A stretch of 64,000 nucleotides of DNA from Spirabiliibacterium mucosae (GCF_014884965.1 NZ_JABTBO010000008.1:34368-98367); one strand, 5' to 3'; counted from the stretch's first letter, positions 1 to 11,849 are shown. Notes: generated by a model not told the origin, from the sequence alone. Numbers and translations: made by a program.

Positions 1-449
1 CGCAAGCACGCAGCAGAATCGGTGGTGAAAAACGGATTGCCTGTGCCCGCACAGAAAATCACCACTTGCCCTTGGCGCAATAAGCGAATGGCTTGCGCCC
101 AGCTGTAGGTGTCACACACGCCGTTGAGCGGAAAGGCCGACATCAATTTGGCGTTCATGTCCGCACGGTGCATTGCATCACGCATGGCCAAGCCGTTCAT
201 CACGGTGGCCAACATCCCCATATGGTCGCCCACCACGCGGTTCATGCCCGCTTTGGCAAGCTTAGCACCCCGGAACAAATTACCACCACCCAGCACCACG
301 GCGACTTCCACACCGAGTTTCACCAGATCGTCAATTTCTTTCGCCATGCGATCCAAAATCGATGGGTCGATCCCAAATCCTTCATCGCCTTGAAGGGCTT
401 CACCGCTGAGTTTTAATAAAATGCGTTTATATACGGGTTTGTCGCTCAT
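1..449 (-). CDS. pyrH: UMP kinase PyrH, N-terminal part (runs off the left edge)
   Basis: UMP kinase phosphorylates UMP to UDP in cytoplasmic pyrimidine synthesis. The first 149 codons are present. They begin [19 protein letters not shown], the classic amino-acid-kinase start with the glycine-rich KLSGEAL loop, followed by [11 protein letters not shown] and the MGMLATVMN stretch typical of bacterial PyrH. The family is about 237-240 aa, so roughly 90 residues lie beyond base 1. The start is supported by a GGAGA ribosome-binding site 6 nt upstream. It follows tsf on the same strand, as in most gammaproteobacteria, with a hairpin terminator between them. Confidence 0.95.
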   Translation of the reverse strand, partial: MSDKPVYKRILLKLSGEALQGDEGFGIDPSILDRMAKEIDDLVKLGVEVAVVLGGGNLFRGAKLAKAGMNRVVGDHMGMLATVMNGLAMRDAMHRADMNAKLMSAFPLNGVCDTYSWAQAIRLLRQGQVVIFCAGTGNPFFTTDSAACL

Positions 450-504
450 CTTGTTCTCCTTTCAAAAATGTTGGTGAAATAGGCCATTTCATCAGCACTT
501 TTAT

Positions 505-532
505 ACTAAAAAGGCGAGTTTCCTCGCCTTTT
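505..532 (-). terminator. Rho-independent terminator after tsf
   Basis: GGCGAG (513-518) pairs with CTCGCC (523-528) and the stem is extended by flanking A/T bases; the minus-strand transcript ends in a T-run. It lies between tsf and pyrH and probably lowers read-through into pyrH. Confidence 0.7.
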
Positions 533-546
533 GTTGTTTGCGTGCA

Positions 547-1395
547 TTACACGCGAGACATTTTCGCTACTTCAGCGGCAAAGTCGTCTTCTTTTTTCTC
601 GATGCCTTCACCCACTTCAAGGCGAACAAAACCTGTGACTGTTGCACCTTTTTCTTTGAGCAAGTCGCCTACTGATTTTGATGGGTCCATCACGAACGGT
701 TGGCCAGTCAATGACACTTCGCCGGTGAATTTCTTCATGCGGCCTTCCACCATTTTTTCTGCGATTTCGCGTGGTTTGCCTGATTGCATGGCGATATCCA
801 CTTGGATTTGACGCTCATGTTCAACCACATCCGCTGGCACGTCAGTTGGGTTAACATACTCTGGGCGGCTGGCTGCAATGTGCATCGCGATGTGTTTCAA
901 CAATTCTTGGTCAGCGCTTTCAGCAGCAACTAACACGCCGATTTTGGCGCCGTGCAGGTATGAACCCACTTCGTTACCACTGATGCTCGCCACACGACGA
1001 ATGTTCATGTTTTCACCGATTTTAGCCACTAAAGCAGCGCGCTCGTCTTCAAAGTGCGCTTTTAATTCTTCAACGTCGCTGACTTTGTTCGCCAGTGCGT
1101 AATCTGCGACTTTGTTCGCCAAGGCTTGGAAGCCAGCATCTTTGGCCACAAAGTCAGTTTCACAGTTCATTTCAACCAACACACCAAAGCCACCGTCAAT
1201 GCGTGCGATGATTACACCTTCTGCTGCCACACGGCCTGCTTTTTTCGCCGCTTTGGCTTGACCTGATTTACGCATATTGTCGATAGCCAATTCGATATCA
1301 CCGTTTGCTTCAACTAATGCTTTTTTACATTCCATCATACCCGCGCCGGTACGATCGCGAAGTTCTTTTACTAATGACGCTGTAATCTCAGCCAT
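547..1395 (-). CDS. tsf: Elongation factor Ts
   Basis: EF-Ts is the nucleotide exchange factor that releases GDP from EF-Tu during translation. The 282-aa product is the usual bacterial length. It opens with an N-terminal UBA-like domain ([19 protein letters not shown]) and carries the EF-Tu contact motif [10 protein letters not shown] near residue 80, followed by the two-subdomain core. It sits directly downstream of rpsB, the near-universal rpsB-tsf pair, with a hairpin between the two genes. All expected blocks are intact. Confidence 0.98.
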   Translation of the reverse strand: MAEITASLVKELRDRTGAGMMECKKALVEANGDIELAIDNMRKSGQAKAAKKAGRVAAEGVIIARIDGGFGVLVEMNCETDFVAKDAGFQALANKVADYALANKVSDVEELKAHFEDERAALVAKIGENMNIRRVASISGNEVGSYLHGAKIGVLVAAESADQELLKHIAMHIAASRPEYVNPTDVPADVVEHERQIQVDIAMQSGKPREIAEKMVEGRMKKFTGEVSLTGQPFVMDPSKSVGDLLKEKGATVTGFVRLEVGEGIEKKEDDFAAEVAKMSRV

Positions 1396-1433
1396 GTTTT
1401 AATCCTCTTATCAGTGCGCAAGGGCACTTTATA

Positions 1434-1466
1434 TAAAAAAGCAGGGAACCCTAAAGCCCCCTGCTA
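1434..1466 (-). terminator. Hairpin with T-run between rpsB and tsf
   Basis: AGCAGGG (1440-1446) pairs with CCCTGCT (1459-1465); read on the minus strand the stem is followed by six Ts. It sits in the rpsB-tsf spacer, where a partial terminator would set the S2 to EF-Ts ratio. Confidence 0.65.
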
Positions 1467-1525
1467 ACCCAATATTCATTGTGTGGTTAATAAGGGCAAA
1501 TTGCCTTATTACGTCACGCTGCAAC

Positions 1526-2275
1526 TTATTCTGCTGCTGGAGCTTCTTCTTTTGCCTCAGCTGCAAAGCTTTCTTCGGTAACTTGTGGTTTTGATTGCTC
1601 ACGACCTTCGTTTACCGCAGCCGCTGCTGCTGTCAAATACAATTGAATTGCGCGAGCGGCATCATCGTTACCTGGGATGATGTAGTCAACACCGTCTGGG
1701 TTGGTGTTGGTATCCACCACCGCGAAAACTGGGATGCCAAGGTTGTTGGCTTCTTTGATCGCGATATGCTCGTGGTCAGCGGCAATCACAAAGATCGCAT
1801 CTGGCAAACCGCCCATATCTTTGATACCACCTAAGCTGTGCTCAAGTTTTTCCATTTCACGGGTGCGCATCAAAGCTTCTTTTTTGGTTAATTTGTCAAA
1901 TGTGCCGTCTTGAGATTGAGCTTCTAAATCTTTCAAACGTTTAATGGATTGACGCACTGTTTTCCAGTTAGTCAACATACCACCCAACCAGCGGTGGTTC
2001 ACAAAGAATTGGTTACAACTTACTGCGGCTTCTTGCACGGCTTCAGTGGCTGCACGTTTAGTACCAACAAACAAAATTTTACCGCCGTTGCTCGCAATGC
2101 GAGTTAACTCTGCCAACGCGTCGTTGAACATAGGAACGGTTTTTTCAAGGTTGATGATATGAACGCCGTTGCGTGGTCCAAAGATGTATGATTTCATTTT
2201 TGGATTCCAGTAACGAGTTTGGTGACCGAAATGGACGCCTGCTTGCAGCATGTCGCGCATTGAAACTTGTGCCAT
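1526..2275 (-). CDS. rpsB: 30S ribosomal protein S2
   Basis: S2 binds late in 30S assembly at the head-body junction and is needed to recruit S1. The 249-aa protein starts [20 protein letters not shown] and continues with [13 protein letters not shown], both diagnostic for S2; [12 protein letters not shown] and [11 protein letters not shown] are also conserved. The C-terminus is a charged, alanine/glutamate-rich tail common in gammaproteobacteria. The start has a GAAGGAAA ribosome-binding site. It is first in the rpsB-tsf unit and is preceded by a long leader. Confidence 0.98.
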   Translation of the reverse strand: MAQVSMRDMLQAGVHFGHQTRYWNPKMKSYIFGPRNGVHIINLEKTVPMFNDALAELTRIASNGGKILFVGTKRAATEAVQEAAVSCNQFFVNHRWLGGMLTNWKTVRQSIKRLKDLEAQSQDGTFDKLTKKEALMRTREMEKLEHSLGGIKDMGGLPDAIFVIAADHEHIAIKEANNLGIPVFAVVDTNTNPDGVDYIIPGNDDAARAIQLYLTAAAAAVNEGREQSKPQVTEESFAAEAKEEAPAAE

Positions 2276-2425
2276 AATAATTTCCTTCTATATTGGGGTT
2301 TAGCCTCCACATATCCTGCCTTATCGACCGTTTGGCACCCCGACAAGCAGTGTGTGATATGTGTGTGATGTTTTCATTAATCAACGTCTTGCCGAAAAGC
2401 ATAGACGGCGCAATTTATACCATAA
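2276..2425 (-). promoter_or_regulatory. rpsB promoter and long leader (S2/t44-type position)
   Basis: An extended -10 element (TGG followed by TATAAA, 2414-2419 on the plus strand) precedes about 130 nt of untranslated leader. S2 is known to repress its own mRNA through the leader in gammaproteobacteria (the Rfam t44 element sits at this place in E. coli). The GC-rich segment around 2325-2345 could form the binding hairpin, but I did not prove a fold. Confidence 0.45.
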
Positions 2426-2457
2426 TTCAAACCAAATGGCCACCCTTTTCTCGTGGC

Positions 2458-2484
2458 AAAAAAATCCCCACCGAGGTGGGGATT
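2458..2484 (-). terminator. Terminator after ppiD
   Basis: AATCCCCACC pairs perfectly with GGTGGGGATT around a GA loop (2463-2484), followed on the minus strand by a run of Ts. Confidence 0.8.
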
Positions 2485-2490
2485 ACCATT

Positions 2491-4359
2491 CTAGTTGTCG
2501 CGCTGTGAGATAAACTCATTGTTAATCTCAATTTTTGCTTTATCGCGCAACGCTTGAATTAAGCGACGATACGCTTGGCGCTGCTCGTTTTGCAAATAGC
2601 CCTCGCGAATGGCTTGCGCTTGTTTTTCATCGGCCTTGCCTTGGCTGACTTCAAGCAGCTTGGCGATAAACACCTCACCTTGGCCATTGCGCACCACGGC
2701 GTAATCCCCTTGCGCTTTGGGTTGAATACTGAAAATGCCATCACGCAGCTGCGCATCTTGCGTGTTGAGATAGACAAATTTTTCCACCTTGTCATTCAAG
2801 CTCACGCCCTCAGGCAACGTCGCTTTTTGCCCTTGGTTGAGCGCGTCAACCGCACTTTTGGCTTGACTCATCAGCTCGGCTTGCGCCTTTTCTTGCTTGA
2901 GGTAAGCCACAATGTCGGCTTTGGCCTCTTCAAGGCTACGAGTGCCAGCTGGTTTATGATCCACTACACGCAAAATAATGGAGTGCTGATCACCTACATT
3001 AATGGCCTCTGAGTTCATCCCGCCTTGCAACAAATCAGTATCAAAAATGTTATACACCACGTTGGAAAAGTTCAGCTCCGCCGGCACGTCTTGACGGGTG
3101 AAAAAGCCCGTGGTTTGCACTTTTTTGCCGACTGCTTTTTCCACATCGTCAAGCGAGGCTTGGTTTTCAAAGGCTTTTTCCGCGGCTTCTTTTTCCACGC
3201 GGTAAAAATCCGTTGCCGCAAGTTCATTGCGAATCGCCTGCTCAACTTGGCCTTTCACTTGTTCCAAGCTTGGTGCGTTGTCTTCACGCGCGATCACTTT
3301 AATGATGTGATAAGCGCCGTCCACGTCAACGGGTTTGCTCACCTCGCCCACTGCGGTGGTGTTGGCCACTTGTTCAAATTTTTCAGGGAAGGCGCCCGCT
3401 TTGCTCCAGCTGAGATCGCCCCCATTGACCGCACTTAGCTTATCAGTCGAGTTCGCTTTGGCCAGCTCAGCAAAATCCGCGCCTTGTTGCAACTGTTGAT
3501 AAAGCGCGTTGGCCTGCTCTTCACTGCCGACTTGAATGTGCGCCAAATGCTGGCGGTTTTGTGCAAAATCACTTTTATGATCTTGATAATACTGCGCAAT
3601 TTCCACATCAGTGACGTTGATATTTTTTTCAATATCAGGCTTGGCGATGTCAATAAATTCCACTTTCACCTGCTCAGGCACGGCGAAGGCGGATTGATGC
3701 GCTTTGTAATATTCGCTCACCTCTTCATCGCTCACGCTTTGAGCAGCTTGGATTTTCGCGATTGGCAGTGCAGTCAAGTTGACCTCACGGGTTTGATAAA
3801 GCTGCTCGTTGAGTGCTGCCAGTTGCGCTTCACTCACCGTTTGCGAGCCCAGCAAGCCTTGTTGCAGTTGGCTCATCACAATCCCACCACGCAGGCTTTG
3901 CGCGTAATAATCCGCGTTCAGGCCGTTGACGCGCAAAAATTGTTGATAGCGCTCGTTGTCAAATTTGCCGTCTTTTTGAAAGGCAGGCTGGCTGACGATA
4001 TAGCGTTTGATTTGCTCATCACTGACCGCCAAACCAAGCTCGTTGACGTATTGCGCCAGCAGGGTGTCATCCACCAAATTGTTGATCACATCTTGGCGCA
4101 GGCTCGCCACAAACTCGGGTGAATCCATCAATTGGGCAAATTGTGGCCCCATTTGCTCACCCATGCTGCGCGTTTGTTGTTGCAGCGCATTTTGAAACGC
4201 CCGTTGGCTAATTTCCTCACCATTGACCTTCGCCGCCGAGGTATCCACGCGCCCCACCAAATAGGTGCCAACACCGCCTAGCACAAACGACACGGACACC
4301 AGTGCGAAAATGACTTTCCACACCCAGCCACCAACGCCGTTGCTCAATTTCTCCATCAT
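2491..4359 (-). CDS. ppiD: Periplasmic chaperone PpiD (SurA N-terminal and parvulin domains)
   Basis: PpiD is an inner-membrane-anchored periplasmic chaperone that contacts proteins leaving the Sec translocon. The 622-aa product has one N-terminal membrane anchor (about residues 15-35, WKVIFALVSVSFVLGGVGTYL) followed by a SurA_N-like segment. A parvulin-type domain near residues 265-365 contains HLAHIQVGSEEQANAL and GGDLSWSKAGAFPEKFE. Length and order match PpiD of enteric bacteria. It stands alone between rpsB and lon, the order lon-ppiD being conserved (hupB, often between them, is absent here). A strong terminator follows. Confidence 0.93.
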   Translation of the reverse strand: MMEKLSNGVGGWVWKVIFALVSVSFVLGGVGTYLVGRVDTSAAKVNGEEISQRAFQNALQQQTRSMGEQMGPQFAQLMDSPEFVASLRQDVINNLVDDTLLAQYVNELGLAVSDEQIKRYIVSQPAFQKDGKFDNERYQQFLRVNGLNADYYAQSLRGGIVMSQLQQGLLGSQTVSEAQLAALNEQLYQTREVNLTALPIAKIQAAQSVSDEEVSEYYKAHQSAFAVPEQVKVEFIDIAKPDIEKNINVTDVEIAQYYQDHKSDFAQNRQHLAHIQVGSEEQANALYQQLQQGADFAELAKANSTDKLSAVNGGDLSWSKAGAFPEKFEQVANTTAVGEVSKPVDVDGAYHIIKVIAREDNAPSLEQVKGQVEQAIRNELAATDFYRVEKEAAEKAFENQASLDDVEKAVGKKVQTTGFFTRQDVPAELNFSNVVYNIFDTDLLQGGMNSEAINVGDQHSIILRVVDHKPAGTRSLEEAKADIVAYLKQEKAQAELMSQAKSAVDALNQGQKATLPEGVSLNDKVEKFVYLNTQDAQLRDGIFSIQPKAQGDYAVVRNGQGEVFIAKLLEVSQGKADEKQAQAIREGYLQNEQRQAYRRLIQALRDKAKIEINNEFISQRDN

Positions 4360-4454
4360 AATTGATTTACCTTTTTTATTGTTCTCATCACGCAGTTCAA
4401 AGCCCTTATGATCGGCTACTTTGCCAACGCTGTCAACCGCCCGACCGCACTTTT

Positions 4455-4481
4455 AAAAAAGCCAAGCACACAGCTTGGCTT
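4455..4481 (-). terminator. Terminator after lon
   Basis: AGCCAAGC (4460-4467) pairs with GCTTGGCT (4473-4480); minus-strand reading gives a hairpin followed by a T-run. Confidence 0.8.
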
Positions 4482-4486
4482 TGGGA

Positions 4487-6895
4487 TTAATTCACCGTTT
4501 TCGCACTTGGGCTTTTACGCAAGCGTTTTTTTGCTGGCGCCATCACCGGCTTGACAATCTCTACTCCTTCAGGTGGGTTGGCCAAGGCATAAGAGAGCAC
4601 CTGATCGATGGTTTCCACCGGGTGAATGGTCAGCTGTTTTTTCACGTTGTCGGGGATTTCTTCCAAATCTTTCACGTTGTCTTTTGGAATCAACACCGTT
4701 TTGATGCCACCGCGATGGGCAGCGAGCAATTTTTCTTTCAAGCCGCCAATTGGCAACACTTTGCCCCGCAAGGTAATTTCGCCTGTCATCGCCACATCGG
4801 CGCGCACTGGGTTGCCCGTTAAGCTTGAGACAAGTGCGGTACACATCGCAATCCCCGCACTTGGGCCGTCTTTCGGTGTAGCCCCTTCAGGCACGTGGAC
4901 GTGAATGTCGCGTTTTTCGTGAAAATCGCTATTAATGCCAAGGCGCTCTGCCCGCGCGCGCACCACCGTCATCGCCGCTTGGATGGATTCTTTCATCACA
5001 TCACCCAAGGAGCCAGTGTAGACCAGTTTGCCTTTGCCGGCGACACTGGCGGTTTCAATCGTGAGCAAATCACCGCCCACTTCTGTCCACGCCAGGCCTG
5101 TCACCTCACCAATGCGGTTTTCGGTATCAGCCTTGCCGTATTCAAAGCGTTTCACGCCGAGGTAGTCGTGCAAGTTTTTCTCGCTCACGCGCAGGGATTT
5201 TTTCTTGCTATTGGTCAGCAAGGTTTTCACCGCGCGGCGGCAGATTTTAGAGATTTCACGCTCCAGCGAGCGCACACCTGCCTCGCGCGTGTAGTAGCGG
5301 ATAATGCCTAAAATCGCGCTGTCGTCCACGCTGAGCTCGCCCTCTTTCAAGCCGTTGCGCGCCATTTGTTTGGCGAGCAAATGCTGCTTGGCGATGTTAA
5401 GTTTTTCATCTTCGGTGTAACCTGACAGGCGAATCACTTCCATACGGTCCAGCAGTGGCGTTGGGATGTTCATGGAGTTTGAGGTGGCCACAAACATCAC
5501 GTCCGATAAGTCATAATCCACTTCTAAATAGTGATCGCTAAAGGCGTTGTTTTGCTCTGGGTCAAGCACCTCAAGCAGCGCTGAGGCTGGGTCGCCACGC
5601 ATATCCGATGACATTTTATCAATCTCATCGAGTAAAAAGAGTGGGTTTTTCACGCCAACTTTGACCATTTTTTGCATCAATTTGCCTGGCAATGATCCGA
5701 TGTACGTTTTACGATGCCCGCGAATTTCCGCCTCATCACGCACGCCGCCGAGCGCCATGCGCACATATTTGCGCCCTGTGGCGTTGGCAATGGATTGCCC
5801 CAGTGAGGTTTTACCCACCCCCGGTGGCCCCACCAAGCACAAAATTGGCCCTTTGACTTGATTTAAACGGGTTTGCACCGCCAAATATTCCAAAATGCGC
5901 TCTTTCACGCGCTCAAGCCCGTAGTGGTCGGCATCGAGCACTTTTTGCGCGTTATCTAAATCTTTTTTCACCTTGCTGCGTTTGTGCCACGGCACTTGCA
6001 CCAGCCATTCAATGTAGCTGCGCACCACGGTGGCCTCAGCCGACATTGGTGACATCATTTTCAGTTTTTGCAGCTCGCTTTCGGCCTTTTCTTGCACCTC
6101 TTTTGGCATTTTAGCGCTGAGAATTTTGCCGTGCAGAGTGTCAATTTCATCGTTGCCACCTTCCCCTTCTCCGAGCTCTTTTTGGATCGCTTTCATCTGC
6201 TCGTTGAGGTAGTAATCGCGCTGGCTTTTTTCCATCTGTTTTTTCACACGGTCGCGAATGCGCTTGTCCACTTCTTGCAGCGCCATTTCACTTTGCATGG
6301 TGACAATCAAATACTCAAAGCGCTCGCACACGTTGTTTTTTTCCAACAACGCTTGCTTGTGCTTAATTGCCACCGGCATATGGGCAGAAAGGCTATCGCT
6401 TAAGCGCACAGGGTCGGCAATTTTGCGCAGCGCGCTGAGCACCTCTGGCTGCACTTTTTTGTTGCTGGCAATGTAGGCCTCAAATTCATCAAGTGCCGTT
6501 TTGCTGTACACCTCCAGCTCTTGCTCGTCGCCAAGCACATCAGGCAGCACGCTGACATCCGCGCTGATGCGCTCGCCATCGTCGTCGTAGGTTTTGATTT
6601 TGGCCCGTTTTTTGCCTTCCACCAGCACTTTCACGGTGCCATCAGGCAAGTTAAGCAGTTGGATCACACTCACCAAGGTGCCGTAGTCATAAATATCGTC
6701 GCGCTGCGGGTTTTCTTGGTCAGGATTTTTTTGCGCCACCAGCAGCAGCTCTTTGCCGTTTTCCATGGCGTAGTTGAGGCTGTTTTTGGATTTGTCACGG
6801 CCAACGAATAATGGCATCACCATATAGGGAAACACCACAACGTCACGCAGTGTCAACACGGGAATCTGTTTTTTGGTGGTTGTTCTTGCACTCAT
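4487..6895 (-). CDS. lon: ATP-dependent Lon protease
   Basis: Lon is the cytoplasmic AAA+ serine protease that degrades damaged and regulatory proteins. The 802-aa product has the full family layout: an N-terminal substrate-binding LAN domain ([19 protein letters not shown]), a coiled region, the AAA+ module with Walker [10 protein letters not shown] and Walker [10 protein letters not shown], and the C-terminal protease domain with the catalytic serine in [11 protein letters not shown] and the lysine in [14 protein letters not shown]. Nothing is truncated. It is monocistronic, with its own terminator. Confidence 0.98.
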   Translation of the reverse strand: MSARTTTKKQIPVLTLRDVVVFPYMVMPLFVGRDKSKNSLNYAMENGKELLLVAQKNPDQENPQRDDIYDYGTLVSVIQLLNLPDGTVKVLVEGKKRAKIKTYDDDGERISADVSVLPDVLGDEQELEVYSKTALDEFEAYIASNKKVQPEVLSALRKIADPVRLSDSLSAHMPVAIKHKQALLEKNNVCERFEYLIVTMQSEMALQEVDKRIRDRVKKQMEKSQRDYYLNEQMKAIQKELGEGEGGNDEIDTLHGKILSAKMPKEVQEKAESELQKLKMMSPMSAEATVVRSYIEWLVQVPWHKRSKVKKDLDNAQKVLDADHYGLERVKERILEYLAVQTRLNQVKGPILCLVGPPGVGKTSLGQSIANATGRKYVRMALGGVRDEAEIRGHRKTYIGSLPGKLMQKMVKVGVKNPLFLLDEIDKMSSDMRGDPASALLEVLDPEQNNAFSDHYLEVDYDLSDVMFVATSNSMNIPTPLLDRMEVIRLSGYTEDEKLNIAKQHLLAKQMARNGLKEGELSVDDSAILGIIRYYTREAGVRSLEREISKICRRAVKTLLTNSKKKSLRVSEKNLHDYLGVKRFEYGKADTENRIGEVTGLAWTEVGGDLLTIETASVAGKGKLVYTGSLGDVMKESIQAAMTVVRARAERLGINSDFHEKRDIHVHVPEGATPKDGPSAGIAMCTALVSSLTGNPVRADVAMTGEITLRGKVLPIGGLKEKLLAAHRGGIKTVLIPKDNVKDLEEIPDNVKKQLTIHPVETIDQVLSYALANPPEGVEIVKPVMAPAKKRLRKSPSAKTVN

Positions 6896-7023
6896 TATTC
6901 TTCTCTCTTGAAAATTGTCGTTAATATAGGCTATATGGGGGTGGTTATTGTGAACTCAAGCCTGTTTATGATTTTTCACGCCAGTTTACTGTGTCTGTTT
7001 GAAATTGACAGCGGCTGGAGAAA

Positions 7024-7049
7024 AAAAGTGCGGTCAAGACCGCACTTTT
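7024..7049 (-). terminator. Terminator after murA built from two inverted uptake sequences
   Basis: AAAAGTGCGGTC and GACCGCACTTTT face each other around two A residues, so a pair of DNA uptake signal sequences forms the stem of a strong hairpin with T-run. Such USS dyads acting as terminators are well known in Haemophilus. Confidence 0.85.
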
Positions 7050-7055
7050 ACACAT

Positions 7056-8321
<1,266 letters not shown>

Positions 8322-8337
8322 TTATCCTTAACGTCGA

Positions 8338-8598
8338 TTATGCTTGCACGCCGTTGAGCAGGCATGCTTGTTTCCATTTTGCTTTAGTATACGTTTTTAT
8401 TGACAAGGCGTGAATATCATTGCTGGCAATATGCGCCATTAATGGGGCATAAATCAGCTGTTGTTGTTTCACTTTGCTCATCTCGGCGAATTGATCACTC
8501 ACCGCCACCACATTAAAATGGGCGTTTTCACCTTGCACGTACACTTCATCCAAAGCAAGTGCCTCGCGCAAAATAGCTTCAATTTCTGTTGCGTCCAT
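8338..8598 (-). CDS. ibaG: BolA-family protein IbaG
   Basis: IbaG (YrbA) is a small BolA-family protein that binds monothiol glutaredoxins and takes part in iron-sulfur handling and acid tolerance in E. coli. The 86-aa product has the BolA core: an N-terminal helix (ATEIEAILREAL), a central HFNVVAVSDQF strand region and the hydrophobic QQQLIYAPLMAHIASNDIHALSIKTYT block with a conserved histidine. Its place between mlaB and murA is the same as in E. coli and supports IbaG rather than BolA. Confidence 0.88.
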   Translation of the reverse strand: MDATEIEAILREALALDEVYVQGENAHFNVVAVSDQFAEMSKVKQQQLIYAPLMAHIASNDIHALSIKTYTKAKWKQACLLNGVQA

Positions 8599-8606
8599 GT
8601 TTTATC

Positions 8607-8918
8607 CTATTCAACAATAAAGGCATCCAGCCAAGTATCCAAATCATACAGCAGCGCCAAATCCCGCAAAATCGCTGGCGCATGGTGCAACCGCACTTGC
8701 CCTTTTTGGGCATAAAAATGCACGATGTCGCACAACAGCGCAAAGCCCGCAGAATCGAGTTGGCTGAGCTCACGCAGGTCAATATCAATTAGCGATCCGT
8801 GCTCAACCAAACTCTCGCGCGAATGCCACAACGGCTGGAGGCTCTCGCGGGTTAGCGCGCCTTGAAAAGCGAGCGTGGCGCCGTGTTCAGTACGGCTACT
8901 GTGCCATTGCAATGCCAA
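8607..8918 (-). CDS. mlaB: STAS-domain subunit MlaB of the Mla lipid transporter
   Basis: MlaB is the cytoplasmic STAS protein that stabilises the MlaFE ABC transporter, which moves phospholipids between outer and inner membrane. The 103-aa protein has a STAS fold signature: SLIDIDLRELSQLDSAGFALLCDIVHFY, with the DSAG helix start. Sequence similarity within MlaB is low, so the call leans on context: it directly follows mlaC in a complete mlaFEDCB operon. Confidence 0.85.
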   Translation of the reverse strand: MALQWHSSRTEHGATLAFQGALTRESLQPLWHSRESLVEHGSLIDIDLRELSQLDSAGFALLCDIVHFYAQKGQVRLHHAPAILRDLALLYDLDTWLDAFIVE

Positions 8919-8925
8919 AATGCAC

Positions 8926-9561
8926 CTACTTAATCACAACCGGCTGGGCGGCGCTTTTTTCAATTTGCGCGGTGAGCGCATCAATGCCTTGGGTGCGCAA
9001 AATGTTGCTCCACTCGTTTTTCTTGGTTTCCACCATGCTCACGCCGTCGGCAGCCATGTCATAGGCTTGCCATTGGCCGGTTTTGGTGTTTTTACGCCAT
9101 TTGAAATCCAAACGAATAGGCGCAGCGCCTTGTTGCATAATGTTCACCCGTTGGCTAACGATGGTTTGATTGCCCAGTGGCTTTTCTTGCTCGAGCTGAA
9201 TTTTTTGCCCTTTATACAACGTGAGCACCTGCGCGTAAGTTTGTTCAATAAATTGCCCAAACGCGTTGAAATAGCGCGTGCGCTGCGCCGGTGTGGTGCT
9301 TTGGTAATGCTGGCCCAGCACCAATGACGCAGCATAATTGACGTGCACAAACGGCATCAAGTCATTGCGCACGATGGTGCGCAGGTAGTTTGGGTCTTGT
9401 TTAATTTTAGCCTGATTGGCATTGATGTCATTAAACAATTTGTCTGTCGCGTTTTTCATTAATGAATACGGTGTGTCTTGCGCTTGCGCCACGTTTAAGG
9501 CCAGCAAGCCTGTCAGCAGCAGCGCGCCGAGTTTCAATAATTTTTGTGCGTGTTTTAACAT
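8926..9561 (-). CDS. mlaC: Periplasmic phospholipid-binding protein MlaC
   Basis: MlaC carries phospholipid across the periplasm between the MlaA-porin complex and MlaFEDB. The 211-aa product has a signal peptide (KLGALLLTGLLALNVAQAQ, cleavage after AQA near residue 27) and the Tol_Tol_Ttg2 domain: VRNDLMPFVHVNYAASLVLG, then a C-terminal KTGQWQAYDMAADGVSMV block. It lies between mlaD and mlaB in the operon. Confidence 0.93.
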   Translation of the reverse strand: MLKHAQKLLKLGALLLTGLLALNVAQAQDTPYSLMKNATDKLFNDINANQAKIKQDPNYLRTIVRNDLMPFVHVNYAASLVLGQHYQSTTPAQRTRYFNAFGQFIEQTYAQVLTLYKGQKIQLEQEKPLGNQTIVSQRVNIMQQGAAPIRLDFKWRKNTKTGQWQAYDMAADGVSMVETKKNEWSNILRTQGIDALTAQIEKSAAQPVVIK

Positions 9562-9585
9562 AGTTTCTCCTTAAAGCGTGCGGCT

Positions 9586-10083
9586 TTATTGTGTATTGGT
9601 TTGCCCATCCGGGCTGGCTTGTTTATCGCCGTATAAAAATTGCCCAATTAAATCTTCCAGCACCATCGCTGAGGTGGTGTCGTGGATCGTATCACCATTT
9701 TTTAACATAGCAACACTGCCATCGTCAAAGCCAATATTCAACGCGATGTATTGCTCACCGAGCAAACCCGCGGTTTTGATCGACAATGAACTGGTGTCGG
9801 GAATATGGTTGTAGGCTTGATCAATATTGATTTTCACCAGCGGCAAATAGCTTTGCGGGTCGAGCGCAATTTCACTCACCCGGCCAATCACCACGCCACC
9901 GGCTTTCACCGGCGAGCGCACTTTCAGCCCGCCAATATTGGTGAATGTGGCCTGCACGGTGTAGGTTTTGTTTTCACCAAAGCCTTGCACATTGGCCACT
10001 CGCAGCCCCAAGAATACTAGGGCGGCGATGGCGCACAATAAAAAGAGCCCAACCCAAAATTCGTATTTTACTGCTTGACGCAT
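9586..10083 (-). CDS. mlaD: MCE-domain protein MlaD
   Basis: MlaD forms the hexameric inner-membrane ring through which lipid passes between MlaFE and MlaC. The 165-aa product has a single N-terminal membrane helix (LFLLCAIAALVFLGLRVA) and one MCE domain (TVQATFTNIGGLKVRSPVKAGGVVIGRVSEI, then SIKTAGLLGEQYIALNIGF). Length matches the single-MCE gammaproteobacterial form. It is 13 nt downstream of mlaE. Confidence 0.95.
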   Translation of the reverse strand: MRQAVKYEFWVGLFLLCAIAALVFLGLRVANVQGFGENKTYTVQATFTNIGGLKVRSPVKAGGVVIGRVSEIALDPQSYLPLVKINIDQAYNHIPDTSSLSIKTAGLLGEQYIALNIGFDDGSVAMLKNGDTIHDTTSAMVLEDLIGQFLYGDKQASPDGQTNTQ

Positions 10084-10096
10084 GTTTTTTCCTTCT

Positions 10097-10879
10097 CTAA
10101 TTCCCGCCGAACATCATCGCGGTTAAAATAAAATCCAGTGCTAACACAGCCAGTGAGGACTGCACCACGGTGTTGGTGGTCGCGCGGCTGATGCCCTCTG
10201 AGGTTGGCAGCGCATTATAGCCGTTAAACAGCGCAATCCACACCACCGTGATGGCAAAAACCGCACTTTTGATCATGCCGTTGCCGATATCCGTGCCCCA
10301 GCTGACCGCACTTTGCATCACCGACCAAAAGCTACCGCTATCAACTCCTTTCCAATCCACGCCCACCAGCGCGCCACCCCAAATGCCCACAGCCATGAAC
10401 AATACGGTCAATAGCGGCATGCTCACCACACCCGCCCAAAAGCGCGGTGCAATCACGCGGCGCAAGGGGTCAACCGCCATCATCTCCATGCTGGAGAGCT
10501 GCTCGGTGGCTTTCATCAAGCCGATCTCCGCCGTTAGCGCCGAACCCGCGCGGCCAGCAAACAAAAGTGCGGTCACAACAGGGGCCAGTTCACGCAGCAG
10601 CGACAGCGCCACTAACTGGCCGAGGCTGGTTTCGGCTGAAAATCCTGAGAGCACCACATAACCTTGCAGCCCCAGCACCATGCCGATAAACAACCCCGAG
10701 AGCAAAATAATCAGCATCGACTGCACGCCGAGCACATAAAGTTGCTTGATAAACAGCGGGAAGTAGGTTTTCGGGTTTGGCACGCCCACGAGTGCGCCGT
10801 AGAGCATCATGCCCGAGCGCCCAAGGGATTTGAGGCTGTTAATGGCCCAGCGGCCAACGCTTGCAACCCATTCAATCAT
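10097..10879 (-). CDS. mlaE: Permease subunit MlaE
   Basis: MlaE is the integral membrane permease of the Mla ABC transporter. The 260-aa protein has the MlaE/permease domain with an amphipathic N-terminal helix and about five hydrophobic segments, including [21 protein letters not shown], the most conserved block of the family, and [18 protein letters not shown]. Its start codon overlaps the mlaF stop (ATGA), which indicates translational coupling between ATPase and permease. Confidence 0.95.
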   Translation of the reverse strand: MIEWVASVGRWAINSLKSLGRSGMMLYGALVGVPNPKTYFPLFIKQLYVLGVQSMLIILLSGLFIGMVLGLQGYVVLSGFSAETSLGQLVALSLLRELAPVVTALLFAGRAGSALTAEIGLMKATEQLSSMEMMAVDPLRRVIAPRFWAGVVSMPLLTVLFMAVGIWGGALVGVDWKGVDSGSFWSVMQSAVSWGTDIGNGMIKSAVFAITVVWIALFNGYNALPTSEGISRATTNTVVQSSLAVLALDFILTAMMFGGN

Positions 10880-11673
10880 AAAAATAACTCATCTGTGTAG
10901 GCCTGCGCAGCAGGGTAATGAAATTGCACCGGGCCGTCTTCTTGGCCGGCCAAAAATTGCTGCACCCGCGGGTCTTGGCTTTGCGACAGTGCCTCGGGCG
11001 TGCCTTGGGCGATCACTTTTTTATCCGCCACAATATAGGCGTAATCCGCAATGCTCAGCACCTCTTGCACATCGTGAGAAACCACAATCGAGGTCAGCTT
11101 CAAGGTTTGGTTGAGCCGCTTGATGAGGCTGATGATCACCCCCATGCTGATCGGATCTTGGCCGGTGAACGGCTCATCATACATCACCAAATCCGGGTCA
11201 AGCGCCACTGCCCGCGCCAACGCCACACGCCGCGCCATGCCGCCTGACAGCTCTGATGGCATCAAGTGCGCCGCACCACGGAGCCCAACGGCTTGCAATT
11301 TCATCAAGGTGAGCTGGGCAATCAATTCTTCAGGCAGCTGGGTGTGCTCCCGCAGAGCAAACGCTACGTTGTCAAACGTGCTCATGTCGGTGAACAACGC
11401 ACCTGACTGAAACAGCATGCCCATGCGTTTGCGCAGCTGGTAGAGTTTGCGGGTTGAAAGTGCGGTCAAATCCACACCATCGAACAAAATCTCACCCGCA
11501 TCAGGGGCGATTTGCCCGCCGATCAATTTCAAAAGCGTAGTTTTACCAATCCCAGACGGGCCCATGATGGCGGTGATTTTGCCCGTTTCAACTTTTAAAT
11601 TTAAGTTGTCGTAAATCACCCGCTCGCCACGTTTGAAGCTGAGATTGTTCACTTCCACTAAATAATCTGTCAT
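10876..11673 (-). CDS. mlaF: ATP-binding subunit MlaF
   Basis: MlaF hydrolyses ATP to drive lipid transport by MlaFEDB at the inner membrane. From the start at 11673 the protein is 265 aa: [20 protein letters not shown], Walker [10 protein letters not shown], signature [15 protein letters not shown], Walker [16 protein letters not shown] longer in-frame reading to 11721 exists, but 11673 has an AAGGA ribosome-binding site and matches the family start. It is the first gene of the operon and is divergent from lptC. Confidence 0.95.
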   Translation of the reverse strand: MTDYLVEVNNLSFKRGERVIYDNLNLKVETGKITAIMGPSGIGKTTLLKLIGGQIAPDAGEILFDGVDLTALSTRKLYQLRKRMGMLFQSGALFTDMSTFDNVAFALREHTQLPEELIAQLTLMKLQAVGLRGAAHLMPSELSGGMARRVALARAVALDPDLVMYDEPFTGQDPISMGVIISLIKRLNQTLKLTSIVVSHDVQEVLSIADYAYIVADKKVIAQGTPEALSQSQDPRVQQFLAGQEDGPVQFHYPAAQAYTDELFL

Positions 11674-11849
11674 AAAAATCCTTCTTTTGCCTGCGCCTAT
11701 TATTTCACAAAGCGCGGCCAAGGCAAAATGTGCTGTGATATTCTATGAATTCAGGCAGAATGTCAACTTTAACACAGTGAGCAAATCGAGCGCACATTTT
11801 GCTGCCTTTATGCTAAAATACGCAAAAAAGTGATTGAAAGGATAACAAC

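Noticed and set aside
93..416. Plus-strand ORF of 107 aa over pyrH
   Set aside because: Lies entirely within the antisense of a clear UMP kinase; no ribosome-binding site and no sensible protein.
2575..4122. Several plus-strand ORFs opposite ppiD
   Set aside because: Shadows of the ppiD codon pattern, rich in histidine, phenylalanine and leucine as expected for antisense frames.
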